Assembly (NCBI GenBank): GCA_947588665.1 | Contig: CANPYU010000051.1 | Span: forward strand, 1 to 7,379 | Reading direction: 5' to 3' | Length of the DNA: 7,379 bases | Source: an uncultured Bacilli bacterium | GTDB lineage: Bacteria > Bacillota_I > Bacilli_A > RF39 > UBA660 | Part shown: positions 1 to 6,496 of the stretch, piece after piece | Layout of the letters: every line of letters starts with the position of its first letter | Numbering within the stretch: the first letter of the stretch is position 1 | Position numbers and translations under genes: made by a program | Notes under the pieces: model-generated | Seen by the model: the letters and a program-made list of their open reading frames with translations, nothing else | What the model was told of the DNA's origin: nothing | Databases searched by the model: none

Positions 1-278
1 GCATTTAATGTCTCAATGCGATTTACTTTTAATTCAGGAGATATAGCTAAAGCAACACTTGCTAAAAAATCATCCATTGGAAAAAGATAAGTATTATCTT
101 CAATATTTTTTAGGCCACGATAAAACTCATTAGCCTCGTATAAAGTAGATGTTAAAACTATAACATTTTTATTTTTAGTTTTATATAAGTTTTTTATATA
201 AAGATAGGCTAAGGGGTTAGTTAGACCAGTGATGGTTAAATCATTATCATATTTAAAATAATCATTTAAAAAATTCAT
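1..278 (-). CDS. mfd: Mfd transcription-repair coupling factor, N-terminal part (runs off the window)
   Basis: Mfd is a DNA translocase that removes RNA polymerase stalled at lesions and recruits UvrA. Only about the first 92 codons are present; the gene continues past base 1. The translation begins MNFLNDYFKYDNDLTITG and later shows VIVLTSTLYEANEFYRGL, YLFPMDDFLA and ISPELKVNRIETLN. These match the N-terminal UvrB-like module of Mfd, where a strand ending in T, then a YEA-type helix, an LFP strand and an SPE..R...L segment come in this order. The helicase motifs lie outside the window. The start ATG is one base after the pth stop codon, which suggests translational coupling, and only a weak GGAT-type ribosome binding site is visible inside the end of pth. 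The pth-mfd order is also known in Bacillus and supports the call. UvrB is the main alternative but lacks this position next to pth. Confidence 0.85.
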   Translation of the reverse strand, partial: MNFLNDYFKYDNDLTITGLTNPLAYLYIKNLYKTKNKNVIVLTSTLYEANEFYRGLKNIEDNTYLFPMDDFLASVALAISPELKVNRIETLN

Positions 279-279
279 A

Positions 280-834
280 TTACATCAATCCATTATATTT
301 ATTCATAAGAGTATTAATATTATTAACGGGAAAATCTTCAATTATAGCACTAAATTTAGGATATAATTTAGTTAAAATGTTTAGTTCTTCTAAAGAAAAT
401 TTACCTAAAACATAATCTTTAGTATCTATAGTGGTATTTTTAGAGACACCAACTTTTAGGCGGGCAAAAGCATTACTGCCAAGATTATCAATAATTGATT
501 TTATGCCATTATGACCACCACTTGAACTATTTATTTTGAGACGATATTTTCCTATAGGTAAATCTAAATCATCATGAATAACAAGAATATCGGTTAAATT
601 TACTTTATAAAAATTAACAAATTCACGGATAGATTCGCCAGATAAATTCATGTATGTTAAAGGTTTTATAAAAATTATTTTTTCATTATTTATCTGGGTA
701 GTTGTATATAAAGCATTAAATTTTTTTTGCCAGGATGTCTGGCCTAAATAATTATCTAAAACCATAAAACCTATATTATGGCGAGTATTTTCATATTCTT
801 TGCCAGGATTTCCGAGGCCAATTATTAATTTCAT
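280..834 (-). CDS. pth: Peptidyl-tRNA hydrolase
   Basis: Pth cleaves the ester bond of peptidyl-tRNAs that drop off ribosomes, recycling tRNA in the cytoplasm. The 184-residue protein is of normal length for the bacterial family. It opens with MKLIIGLGNPG, carrying the conserved Asn9, followed by NTRHNIG with the catalytic His19. HDDLDLP follows with Asp88, then SGGHNGIKSI with Asn109, and YMNLSG near residue 62 completes the substrate cleft. The start at 834 is preferred because AAAGGA sits eight bases upstream; an ATG three codons earlier (843) would leave no room between that ribosome binding site and the start. With this start the gene begins five bases after the stop of the trmN6-like gene and ends one base before mfd, so it is part of the same transcript. 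Function is clear from the active-site residues. Confidence 0.96.
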   Translation of the reverse strand: MKLIIGLGNPGKEYENTRHNIGFMVLDNYLGQTSWQKKFNALYTTTQINNEKIIFIKPLTYMNLSGESIREFVNFYKVNLTDILVIHDDLDLPIGKYRLKINSSSGGHNGIKSIIDNLGSNAFARLKVGVSKNTTIDTKDYVLGKFSLEELNILTKLYPKFSAIIEDFPVNNINTLMNKYNGLM

Positions 835-839
835 TAGTA

Positions 840-1553
840 TCATCCTTTATTTTTAAAAATATTCTGATATGTTTTAGTATTATTAGTAATTAAAGTATTA
901 TATACTTTAGTAGATATTGAGGCGTTTTTAACGAACTTCAATAAGACCATTATAGCATTTTTTTCGGGATTTGTATAAATAAAATGCATTTTTTTTATTC
1001 TTAAATTATATTTATTAGCCAATAGAAGAATTTCTTCAAGTCTTTCGGGACGATGGACTAAATAAAATTGCCCATTATATTTTAAGAGTTGGGAGGCAAT
1101 GGAGATAAGCTTTTCAAGTGTGATTGTTATTTCATGACGAGCGATTGCTTTTTCTACATTTTCATTAATTAAAGATTTTTTTTGATATTTGAAGAAGGGA
1201 GGATTACAAGTTATAATATCAAAATTATTTCCCGGGAAATAATTAAGAGCAGAAGAAGCATTAATATTTAACATTTTAATTTTATTTTCTAAATGATTAT
1301 ATTTAATACTTTTAAGAGCTAAAGCATAAATTTCTGGTTGGATTTCAATGCCTGTTATATCTAGATTGGATTTAGAGGCAATAATTAAGGGTAAAGGGGC
1401 ATTACCACTGCATAAATCTAATAAATTATGGCTACTTTTTGTTATTTCAACAAACTCACTTAATAAAAGTGAGTCTAATGAAAATTTAAATTTAGTGGTG
1501 TCTTGATATATTTTTAAATTATAATCATATAGATCATTCAGTACTAGGCTCAT
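840..1553 (-). CDS. tRNA1(Val) adenine-37 N6-methyltransferase-like protein (TrmN6/YabB family)
   Basis: This is a SAM-dependent N6-adenine methyltransferase of the YfiC/TrmN6 type, which in E. coli methylates A37 of tRNA1(Val); the B. subtilis relative is YabB. The 237-residue protein has an N-terminal segment ending in KFKFSLDSLLL, then the SAM-binding motif I LLDLCSGNAPLPL (about 44-56), the acidic GIE end of strand 2 near residue 70, and the catalytic NPPF motif at 117-120. A C-terminal extension after the HRPERL motif (167-172) is typical. The start at 1553 has AGGAG six bases upstream and overlaps the end of ricT by 20 bases. A 22-bp palindrome with a Noc-site core lies inside the gene and encodes NYFPGNN at 104-110. 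The exact tRNA substrate is inferred from the family and could differ; the methyltransferase fold and target-base motif are clear. Confidence 0.88.
   Translation of the reverse strand: MSLVLNDLYDYNLKIYQDTTKFKFSLDSLLLSEFVEITKSSHNLLDLCSGNAPLPLIIASKSNLDITGIEIQPEIYALALKSIKYNHLENKIKMLNINASSALNYFPGNNFDIITCNPPFFKYQKKSLINENVEKAIARHEITITLEKLISIASQLLKYNGQFYLVHRPERLEEILLLANKYNLRIKKMHFIYTNPEKNAIMVLLKFVKNASISTKVYNTLITNNTKTYQNIFKNKG
1223..1244. promoter_or_regulatory. Putative Noc-binding site 1 (22-bp perfect palindrome in the trmN6-like gene)
   Basis: The bases form a perfect inverted repeat whose inner 16 bases, TATTTCCCGGGAAATA, equal the Noc-binding consensus described in B. subtilis; the symmetry extends three more bases on each side. 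Noc is a ParB paralogue that coats DNA from such sites and blocks cell division over the nucleoid. The site lies inside a coding region, as many Noc sites do. CCCGGG is rare in DNA this AT-rich, and the same 22 bases recur at 4910-4931. Binding is inferred, since the noc gene is not in the window. Confidence 0.75.
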
Positions 1554-2334
1554 TTAGTTCTCCTAAAGATACATCTACTTTTTCATTATCCACTAAAACT
1601 TTATATTTACGATTTAAAATATCTTTACTTACGACAGGACCTGAACCATTGGGGGTATTTATAATATCACCTATTTCTGGCATTCCTTTATTGCAAGTAA
1701 CATATTCATCATCTTCATAAGTTAGACAACAAAGAAGACGCCCACATAAACCATTTATTTTAGAAGGGTTTAAAGCTAAGCCTTGATTTTTGGCCATATT
1801 CATAGAAACAGAATCAATATGATTAAGGAAACTTGCACAACATAATTTTTTGCCACAAGGGCCAACTCCTCCAACTTCTCGTGCTTTATCACGAGCACCT
1901 ATTTGCCGCAGTTCAATTCGGGTACGATAAATAGAAGCCAGACGTTTAGCTAATTCTCTAAAATCAATTCGTTCATCAGCAAGAAAGTTAAATATTAATT
2001 GTTTACGATCAAAAGTAAAGGTGGCATTAATAACTTTCATATCTAATTTTAGTTCTTTTACAATTTCGCGACAATCTTTAAGAGCTTTTTCAGCATCTTT
2101 TAAGTTATGAAGATATTGGTCATAGTCGCTTTTTGTTGATATTCTAATTATATTTTTTAATTCCTCTATATTTTTTATTGAAGAATTTTCAATATAACTT
2201 ACAACTTTACCAAATTGTTCACCTTTTTCCGTTTCTGTTATCACAGTAACGTTGATAGGACATCTAAATGTGCTTTTAAAATGATATATTTTACCATTAT
2301 CTTTAAAGTTAACACCATATATATAATAATTCAT
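1534..2334 (-). CDS. ricT: RicT/YaaT, PSP1-domain RNA maturation factor
   Basis: RicT (YaaT) belongs to the PSP1 family. In B. subtilis it joins RicA and RicF in the Y-complex, which carries iron-sulfur clusters and steers RNase Y in mRNA maturation. The 266-residue protein is close to the Bacillus length. The PSP1 C-terminal domain covers roughly 60-147, ending in RIELRQIGARDKAR. The family hallmark follows: GPCGKKLCC (Cys160, 165, 166), a VSMNMAKNQ.L.LNP.KI segment, then GLCGRLLCCLTYE (Cys197, 202, 203). The start ATG overlaps the holB stop in an ATGA arrangement, with GAGGTG just upstream, so translation is probably coupled. The gene follows holB as in Bacillus. No ricA or ricF homologue is visible here. 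The family is certain; the Y-complex role is taken from Bacillus. Confidence 0.93.
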   Translation of the reverse strand: MNYYIYGVNFKDNGKIYHFKSTFRCPINVTVITETEKGEQFGKVVSYIENSSIKNIEELKNIIRISTKSDYDQYLHNLKDAEKALKDCREIVKELKLDMKVINATFTFDRKQLIFNFLADERIDFRELAKRLASIYRTRIELRQIGARDKAREVGGVGPCGKKLCCASFLNHIDSVSMNMAKNQGLALNPSKINGLCGRLLCCLTYEDDEYVTCNKGMPEIGDIINTPNGSGPVVSKDILNRKYKVLVDNEKVDVSLGELNEPSTE

Positions 2335-3185
2335 GAGACACCTCGCATTTCTAAATCAAATTTATCCAATATTAATTCGATACTTACATTATAACTCATA
2401 TTTGTTAAAATTTTAGTAATTATTTGAAGTTTTTGATTTATTTCATTTAAATTTTCGTTCAAAGAATAAATGGATATAATATTTTCATCATATTCTTGGT
2501 TAGTTAATTTAAGAAAATAATTATAATATAAGGATAAAATTAATTTTAAAATTATTTCAATATCATTACGATTAGGAAATGTTAAAAGTAAAGCTTTTTT
2601 ATTATCTAAATTAGTTTGTTTTAAATAATCAAGATATTGAGGAATAATTGGGATATATTTTTCATATTCTTCTTTAGTAATATTTAAAGATGATTCTAAA
2701 GAATTTAGGGGATAATTTAAGGTAAGGATTTGACAACGACTTTTAATAGTATCAATCATAATATCTTTGTTAGTAGTTAAAAAGAAGCCTAATATTCCAG
2801 CAGTAGGTTCTTCGACAAATTTTAGCATAGAATTAGCACTGCTGGAATTAAGTTTTTCGGCATTCATAATGATATAAGTGTTATATTTACTATATACGGG
2901 AATAGTGTTAAATGCTTCTTTTAATTCTTCAATTTGATTTTTTTTAATGCCCGCACCGTCAGGATAAATTATTTTTAAGCTTGGTAAATTACTTAAATTA
3001 ATTAAATTGCAAAGATTACAAGAGCTACATTTTGGTTTATATTCTTCAGGGCAATTAATTATTTTTACTAGTTTTTTTATATCTTTTAATGCCGCCGCGA
3101 GATTATTAGTTTCAATTAAATAAGCATGAGCGAGCTTGTTCTCATGATATTTATTTATTAATTCGTTTAAGTTGTTTTCAAACAT
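2331..3185 (-). CDS. holB: DNA polymerase III delta prime subunit
   Basis: Delta prime is the rigid, non-hydrolysing subunit of the clamp loader that opens and loads the sliding clamp with DnaX and delta. The 284-residue protein resembles the AAA+ part of DnaX but has no Walker A loop; the segment after LAHAYLIETNN lacks GxxGxGK, as expected for delta prime. It keeps a likely zinc site (Cys45, 53, 56, 59), the NSMLKFVEEP helix (118-127) and the SRC motif (149-151) that supplies the arginine finger to a neighbouring DnaX ATP site. The start at 3185 is chosen because AGGTGAT precedes it by about five bases; a GTG three codons upstream lacks such spacing. The gene begins 12 bases after the bofA-like gene and overlaps ricT by four bases. 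A second DnaX is excluded by the missing P-loop. Confidence 0.92.
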   Translation of the reverse strand: MFENNLNELINKYHENKLAHAYLIETNNLAAALKDIKKLVKIINCPEEYKPKCSSCNLCNLINLSNLPSLKIIYPDGAGIKKNQIEELKEAFNTIPVYSKYNTYIIMNAEKLNSSSANSMLKFVEEPTAGILGFFLTTNKDIMIDTIKSRCQILTLNYPLNSLESSLNITKEEYEKYIPIIPQYLDYLKQTNLDNKKALLLTFPNRNDIEIILKLILSLYYNYFLKLTNQEYDENIISIYSLNENLNEINQKLQIITKILTNMSYNVSIELILDKFDLEMRGVS

Positions 3186-3197
3186 ATTTATCACCTA

Positions 3198-3383
3198 TTA
3201 TATTAAGAAAAAAACTACGACTAAGCCTAATATGCTCGGTGTTCCTAAAAGAGTTACAACAATTAGGGTTATAACATTAATAGGGATAAAAACATCAATG
3301 GATGCTAAAATTAAGTTTAATCCATAAAGCATGACGAATGCTAGACATAATTTTTTTACTATTTTTACTACTTTATTTATCAT
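3198..3383 (-). CDS. BofA-family small membrane protein
   Basis: This 61-residue protein has two hydrophobic spans, about residues 11-30 and 35-61, with a lysine-rich N-terminus (NKVVKIVKK). The second span reads IPINVITLIVVTLLGTPSIL, matching the BofA pattern of P-x-N, a threonine, then LG.PG in the membrane; here the second glycine of that pattern is serine. In B. subtilis BofA holds the SpoIVFB protease inactive until sigma-K is needed in sporulation. Position directly after recR and before holB mirrors Bacillus, where bofA lies downstream of recR. The start at 3383 has a weak GTGAT upstream; in-frame GTG and ATG codons at 3392 and 3389 would add two or three residues. Whether this organism sporulates cannot be told from the window, so the family name is firmer than the role. 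Confidence 0.75.
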   Translation of the reverse strand: MINKVVKIVKKLCLAFVMLYGLNLILASIDVFIPINVITLIVVTLLGTPSILGLVVVFFLI

Positions 3384-3426
3384 AAGCATCACATTAAATA
3401 ATATGATGTTGTATTATTTTTATTCG

Positions 3427-4032
3427 TTAGTTCTCAGAAATTTTTTTACGATCTTCAAGGGCTTTTTCTAACGTAACATTATCTAAATAATCTATTTCCG
3501 CACCCATAGGTATACCATAGGATAAACGAGAAATAGTGACATTTTGTTTAGCTAATATTTTTTTTATATATAAAGTTGTCGCTTCACCTTCAACAGTGGG
3601 TTTTAGTGCTAATATAAGCTCTGGATTATCTAAATTTTTTAACCTGGTTATAAGACTAGCTAAATTTATATCTTCTGGTCCAACATCATCTATAGGGGAA
3701 ATCAGACCATTTAAAACATGATATGTTCCATTATATTTTCCTGATTTTTCAAAAGAGGCAATATTTTTGAATTCTTCGACAATGCATATTAATTTTTTAT
3801 TACGAGTTTCATCGCGACAAATAAAACAATGTTCTTCATCTGAAATATTGCCACAGATGCTACATCTCGTTAAATTTTTTTTAGCATTAATTAGAGTATT
3901 ACTAAATTCTTTTATTTCATCATCACTAAATTCAATGGTTGATAAAGCTAATCTTTCGGCACTTTTTTCACCAATGCCGGGTAATTTTTGATAATAACTT
4001 ATTAATTTTTCTAAATCTCGAGGATAATTCAT
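3427..4032 (-). CDS. recR: Recombination mediator protein RecR
   Basis: RecR works with RecO (and RecF) to load RecA on single-stranded DNA at gaps and stalled forks. The 201-residue protein is standard in length and domain order: a helix-hairpin-helix at about 13-31 (KLPGIGEKSAERLAL), a four-cysteine zinc finger (Cys57, 60, 69, 72), then a Toprim domain with ICIVEE (Glu86), the HVLNGLISPIDDVGPEDI segment and PTVEGEAT (145-152). The C-terminal GIPMGAEIDYLDNVTLEKAL completes the family pattern. The start ATG shares one base with the ybaB stop codon, the common ybaB-recR coupling. The family usually has Asn-Pro before TVEGEAT and this copy has Lys-Pro, a minor change. Confidence 0.97.
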   Translation of the reverse strand: MNYPRDLEKLISYYQKLPGIGEKSAERLALSTIEFSDDEIKEFSNTLINAKKNLTRCSICGNISDEEHCFICRDETRNKKLICIVEEFKNIASFEKSGKYNGTYHVLNGLISPIDDVGPEDINLASLITRLKNLDNPELILALKPTVEGEATTLYIKKILAKQNVTISRLSYGIPMGAEIDYLDNVTLEKALEDRKKISEN

Positions 4033-4328
4033 TAGAATAACCCACCTAATGAACCATATGAACCCATTTTTTCTTCAAAGGCTAAATCTACTTTTTTAGT
4101 AGCATCTTGCATAGCAATTTTAATCATATCTTCTAAGGCCTCTTTATCATCATTATCGATAGGTCCTTCATAAGATATTTTAATACTTTGCAATTCTTTT
4201 TTGCCGTTTAAAATTACTTTCACCCATTCTGATGAGCCTTCAAAACTAGAATTATCTAGTTCTTCTTTCTTTTTGGTAATGTCTCTTTGCATTTTTTGAG
4301 CTTGAGCCATAAGATTTTGCATATTCAT
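4032..4328 (-). CDS. YbaB/EbfC-family nucleoid-associated protein
   Basis: Members of this family are small dimeric DNA-binding proteins, almost always encoded between dnaX and recR, as here. The 98-residue protein opens with MNMQNLMAQAQKMQRDITKKK, the long N-terminal helix of the family. A strand segment WVKVILNGKKELQSIKIS (about 35-52) follows, then a C-terminal helix with LEDMIKIAMQDATKK and the EEKMGS.....GGLF tail. The start at 4328 has GAAGGA seven bases upstream; a second ATG two codons later is badly spaced from it. The gap after dnaX is 18 bases and the stop overlaps the recR start by one base. The cellular role in this family is not firmly fixed; B. subtilis names it YaaK. Confidence 0.94.
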   Translation of the reverse strand: MNMQNLMAQAQKMQRDITKKKEELDNSSFEGSSEWVKVILNGKKELQSIKISYEGPIDNDDKEALEDMIKIAMQDATKKVDLAFEEKMGSYGSLGGLF

Positions 4329-4346
4329 TTTATTTTCCTTCTTTCT

Positions 4347-5939
4347 TTATTCTATTTCTATTTTATCTTTATCGAATATTTCTAAAGCAACTTTTTCTAT
4401 ACTATCAATAGAAGGATCTAAATTGTTATTTGATTCTTTTGTTGGTTCTTCTATATAAGTATAGGTTACTTTGTTTTTTAAATTATTAATATATTTTTGT
4501 CTTTCTAATTGCCAAGTATGATCTGTTAAAGCGACAAATTTGTAATCGGTATTAAATTTTTGGTTAAATTCGAAAGCTAACTTATTTAATTCTTTATTAA
4601 TTAAATTAACAGTGCCCTCGATAGGATTAGTTATAATTATTATTTTATCACTAGCGGCCGCGATATTACTATCAATAATTAAATTTAGAAGCTTTTTATC
4701 AGGAAAATCTGCGATAAAATCGGGCCAATAGCCACGAACTACTTGTAAATTTTCTTTAGTAGCTCCATAAAAACAATTATTGATTCTAATGTTTATTAAT
4801 TTTTCTAGTTCTTCTTTTGGTTTTGTTAAAGTAGTAGGAGAAGACTCAATTTTAGGTTTTTCATCTTTAGGTGGAAAAAGGGGGGTATCTTTAGAAATTG
4901 TTGAGTTAGAATTATTTCCCGGGAAATAATTTAGGAGAGTTATTTCTATTAAAAGATAAGGATTAATATTTATATTGATGTAATTTGAAATACTTGCTAA
5001 TTCAAATGCTAACTCTTTTAATTTATTATATGGTAATCCTAAATAATTAGGTTCTTTTTTACATTTAATAGCTTCTTTTTCGATCTTTTCAAGTAATTTT
5101 TTGATAAGAAGTTTATAATCTATAGCTATATTTTTAAAATTGTCCATCAACATAATAAACTTATTAATTTCATTATTTATAATATAATTATATAAATCGT
5201 TTATTTGTTTGTTGGAGACAGAGCCAAAATGGGCAATAACATCATTAATAGTAACTTGAGTATTATTACTAGATAATTGATCTAATATACTTAAAGCATC
5301 ACGAAGGCCACCATCACTGATATAGGCGATTTCTTCTAAAGCGTCAGAGTCAATAGCAATATTTTCCTCTTTAACCACATATTCTAAACGTTTTATTATA
5401 TCTTTTAGAGATATTTTATGAAAATCAAATCTTTGACACCGGGAAAGAATCGTAATGGGTACAGCTTCAATGTTAGTAGTAGCAAGAATAAATACTACAT
5501 GTTTAGGTGGTTCTTCTAACGTTAAAAGAAGGGCATTAAAAGCACTGGTGCTTAACATATGAACTTCATCTATAATATATACTTTATATTTTGAATACGC
5601 AGGAGCTAGTTTGATATTATTAATAATTTCTCTAATTTCATCAACACCATTATTTGATGCTGCATCTATTTCGATAATATCCGCATTTTCTTGGAAACTT
5701 TGACAACTAGAACAATTTAGGCAAGGACCATTTTCGGTAGGATTTAAACAATTTATTGCTTTAGCAAAAACTTTGGCAGTGCTAGTTTTTCCAGTACCAC
5801 GAGGACCAGAAAAAATATAAGCATGAGATATTTTATTTTTCTTAAGAGAATTTTTTAAAATGGACACCATATAATCTTGGCCGATTATACTAGAAAAATC
5901 TGCTGGTCGATATTTACGATAAAGTACTTTGTAATCCAT
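4347..5939 (-). CDS. dnaX: DNA polymerase III tau subunit (DnaX)
   Basis: DnaX is the ATPase of the clamp loader and holds the replisome together. The 530-residue protein opens MDYKVLYRKYRPADF, the family signature. It has Walker A GPRGTGKTS (45-53), a zinc module (Cys64, 73, 76, 79), Walker B YIIDEVH (121-127), SRC (166-168) and sensor 2 GGLRDALS (210-217). The collar domain follows, then a low-complexity linker (about 341-380) and a C-terminal domain that in tau binds polymerase and helicase. Start 5939 has GGTGAG four bases upstream; an in-frame start 19 codons earlier would overlap tadA and adds residues outside the conserved opening. A Noc-type palindrome lies at residues 337-343. The gap to ybaB is 18 bases. 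No convincing slippery heptamer for a shorter gamma form was seen. Confidence 0.97.
   Translation of the reverse strand: MDYKVLYRKYRPADFSSIIGQDYMVSILKNSLKKNKISHAYIFSGPRGTGKTSTAKVFAKAINCLNPTENGPCLNCSSCQSFQENADIIEIDAASNNGVDEIREIINNIKLAPAYSKYKVYIIDEVHMLSTSAFNALLLTLEEPPKHVVFILATTNIEAVPITILSRCQRFDFHKISLKDIIKRLEYVVKEENIAIDSDALEEIAYISDGGLRDALSILDQLSSNNTQVTINDVIAHFGSVSNKQINDLYNYIINNEINKFIMLMDNFKNIAIDYKLLIKKLLEKIEKEAIKCKKEPNYLGLPYNKLKELAFELASISNYINININPYLLIEITLLNYFPGNNSNSTISKDTPLFPPKDEKPKIESSPTTLTKPKEELEKLINIRINNCFYGATKENLQVVRGYWPDFIADFPDKKLLNLIIDSNIAAASDKIIIITNPIEGTVNLINKELNKLAFEFNQKFNTDYKFVALTDHTWQLERQKYINNLKNKVTYTYIEEPTKESNNNLDPSIDSIEKVALEIFDKDKIEIE
4910..4931. promoter_or_regulatory. Putative Noc-binding site 2 (22-bp perfect palindrome in dnaX)
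   Basis: All 22 bases are identical to those at 1223-1244, with the TATTTCCCGGGAAATA core known for B. subtilis Noc. The site lies in the dnaX linker region, where protein sequence is least constrained, and encodes NYFPGNN in the same frame as the first copy. The two sites are about 3.7 kb apart. The flanking genes are unrelated in sequence, so a copied gene segment does not explain the identity; selection for the DNA site does. Confidence 0.75.
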
Positions 5940-5943
5940 TTTT

Positions 5944-5984
5944 CTCACCAATTTAATTATATCATATATCTTAAGATTTGTCGC
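5944..5984 (-). promoter_or_regulatory. Possible dnaX promoter with extended -10, and dnaX ribosome binding site
   Basis: On the minus strand TGATATAAT is a perfect extended -10 (TATAAT at 5956-5961), with GCGACA at 5979-5984 as a partial -35 at a 17-base spacing. Transcription would begin near 5949-5950, just ahead of GGTGAG (5944-5949) and the dnaX ATG at 5939, giving a very short leader. AT-rich DNA yields such matches by chance, but the position between tadA and dnaX is sensible. Confidence 0.42.
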
Positions 5985-6396
5985 GGATATTCGCAAAAAA
6001 ATCCTTTAATTCTTGAGAATATTTTTCTTCTAGCGTACGTATGTTTGCTTTTGAAAATTTAGTTTTATTGTATTCTTTTTTAAAATCTAATTTGTCTAAT
6101 AAGTAATAAACATTGGAGATACGAGCTTGTTTAATGGCGGTTTCACACATTGAACAAGGTTTTAAAGTTACATATAAATCACAATTATTAAGGCGCCAAT
6201 CTTTTAGTTTTCTACTAGCTTGTTTAATTACTAACATTTCAGCATGATTGCACACATTTTTTTTAGATTTGCGGGTATTATAACTACTAGCAATGATCTT
6301 ATTATCCTTAACTAAAAGGGCACTGACGGGTACTTCTTTTTTTTTTGCAGCTTTTTTAGCTAATTTTATTAAAATAGCAAAGTAATATTCTTGCAT
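5971..6396 (-). CDS. tadA: tRNA-specific adenosine deaminase (TadA-like)
   Basis: TadA converts adenosine 34 to inosine in tRNA-Arg(ACG), widening codon reading. The 141-residue protein has the zinc-dependent deaminase core: EVPVSALLVKDNKIIAS near the N-terminus, the HAE motif (His51 zinc ligand, Glu53 proton shuttle) and PCSMC with zinc ligands Cys81 and Cys84. It is somewhat diverged: CNHAEM replaces the usual TAHAEI and LKPCSMCETAI replaces LEPCxMCAGAI, and the region after the second motif is hard to align. The start at 6396 has GGAGG seven bases upstream. The open frame continues to 6525, but that part is the SRP RNA gene and promoter. Position before dnaX and beside the SRP RNA matches Bacillus and favours TadA over a cytidine or guanine deaminase. 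The gap to dnaX is 31 bases. Confidence 0.85.
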   Translation of the reverse strand: MQEYYFAILIKLAKKAAKKKEVPVSALLVKDNKIIASSYNTRKSKKNVCNHAEMLVIKQASRKLKDWRLNNCDLYVTLKPCSMCETAIKQARISNVYYLLDKLDFKKEYNKTKFSKANIRTLEEKYSQELKDFFANIRDKS

Positions 6397-6410
6397 ATAA
6401 TTTCCTCCAT

Positions 6411-6430
6411 AAAAAAAGCGTGCACACAAA
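6411..6430 (-). terminator. U-run after the SRP RNA closing helix
   Basis: The 3' strand of the SRP RNA closing helix (6419-6430) is followed by one C (6418) and seven U (6411-6417), the layout of an intrinsic terminator. The GGAGG site of tadA begins only three bases further on, so either termination is partial and tadA is made by read-through, or tadA has a promoter not seen here. Confidence 0.5.
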
Positions 6431-6492
6431 CAGAGATTGATGTGGCTGCTACTTTCCAGTCCTGACCAGATTACAATATATTTGTTGCACGT
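6411..6492 (-). ncRNA. ffs: Small signal recognition particle RNA (4.5S type)
   Basis: This RNA pairs with Ffh to bring ribosomes making membrane proteins to the membrane. Read on the minus strand it contains GGTCAGGACTGGAAAGTAGC followed by AGCC, the conserved helix 8 where Ffh binds: a GGAA tetraloop (6454-6457) closed by ACT/AGT, with the asymmetric loop bases on either side. The ACT/AGT stem differs from UCC/GGA of E. coli but stays paired, which is compensatory. The ends close in a helix, CGTGCA (6486-6491) with TGCACG (6419-6424), extended by ACAAA/TTTGT around one bulged G. A run of seven U (6411-6417) follows. At about 82 bases it lacks the Alu domain of the long B. subtilis scRNA. 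Exact ends are estimated from the helix and promoter. Confidence 0.93.
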
Positions 6493-6496
6493 ATTT

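Noticed and set aside
840..3185. Mycoplasma-type genetic code with TGA as tryptophan
   Set aside because: trmN6-like, ricT and holB end at TGA with the next gene starting there, and tryptophan codons seen are TGG.
3397..3418. Inverted repeat AATAATA/TATTATT between recR and bofA-like gene
   Set aside because: A seven-pair stem made only of A-T with no U-run is too weak to call a terminator and is common by chance in such DNA.
3536..3991. Two plus-strand open frames (3536-3721 and 3767-3991)
   Set aside because: They lie wholly antisense to recR, which has all its motifs, and show no recognisable domain or ribosome binding site.
4850..4900. Possible slippery run in dnaX (C-run then T-run on the minus strand) for a gamma subunit
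   Set aside because: It is not the known A-AAA-AAG type heptamer, and no downstream stem or ribosome-like upstream stimulator was recognised.
5433..5450. Possible third Noc site (ACCGGGAAAG)
   Set aside because: Only one half matches the consensus; the other half has no symmetry.
5877..6062. Plus-strand open frame across the tadA-dnaX junction
   Set aside because: Antisense to two well-supported genes, with no family pattern.
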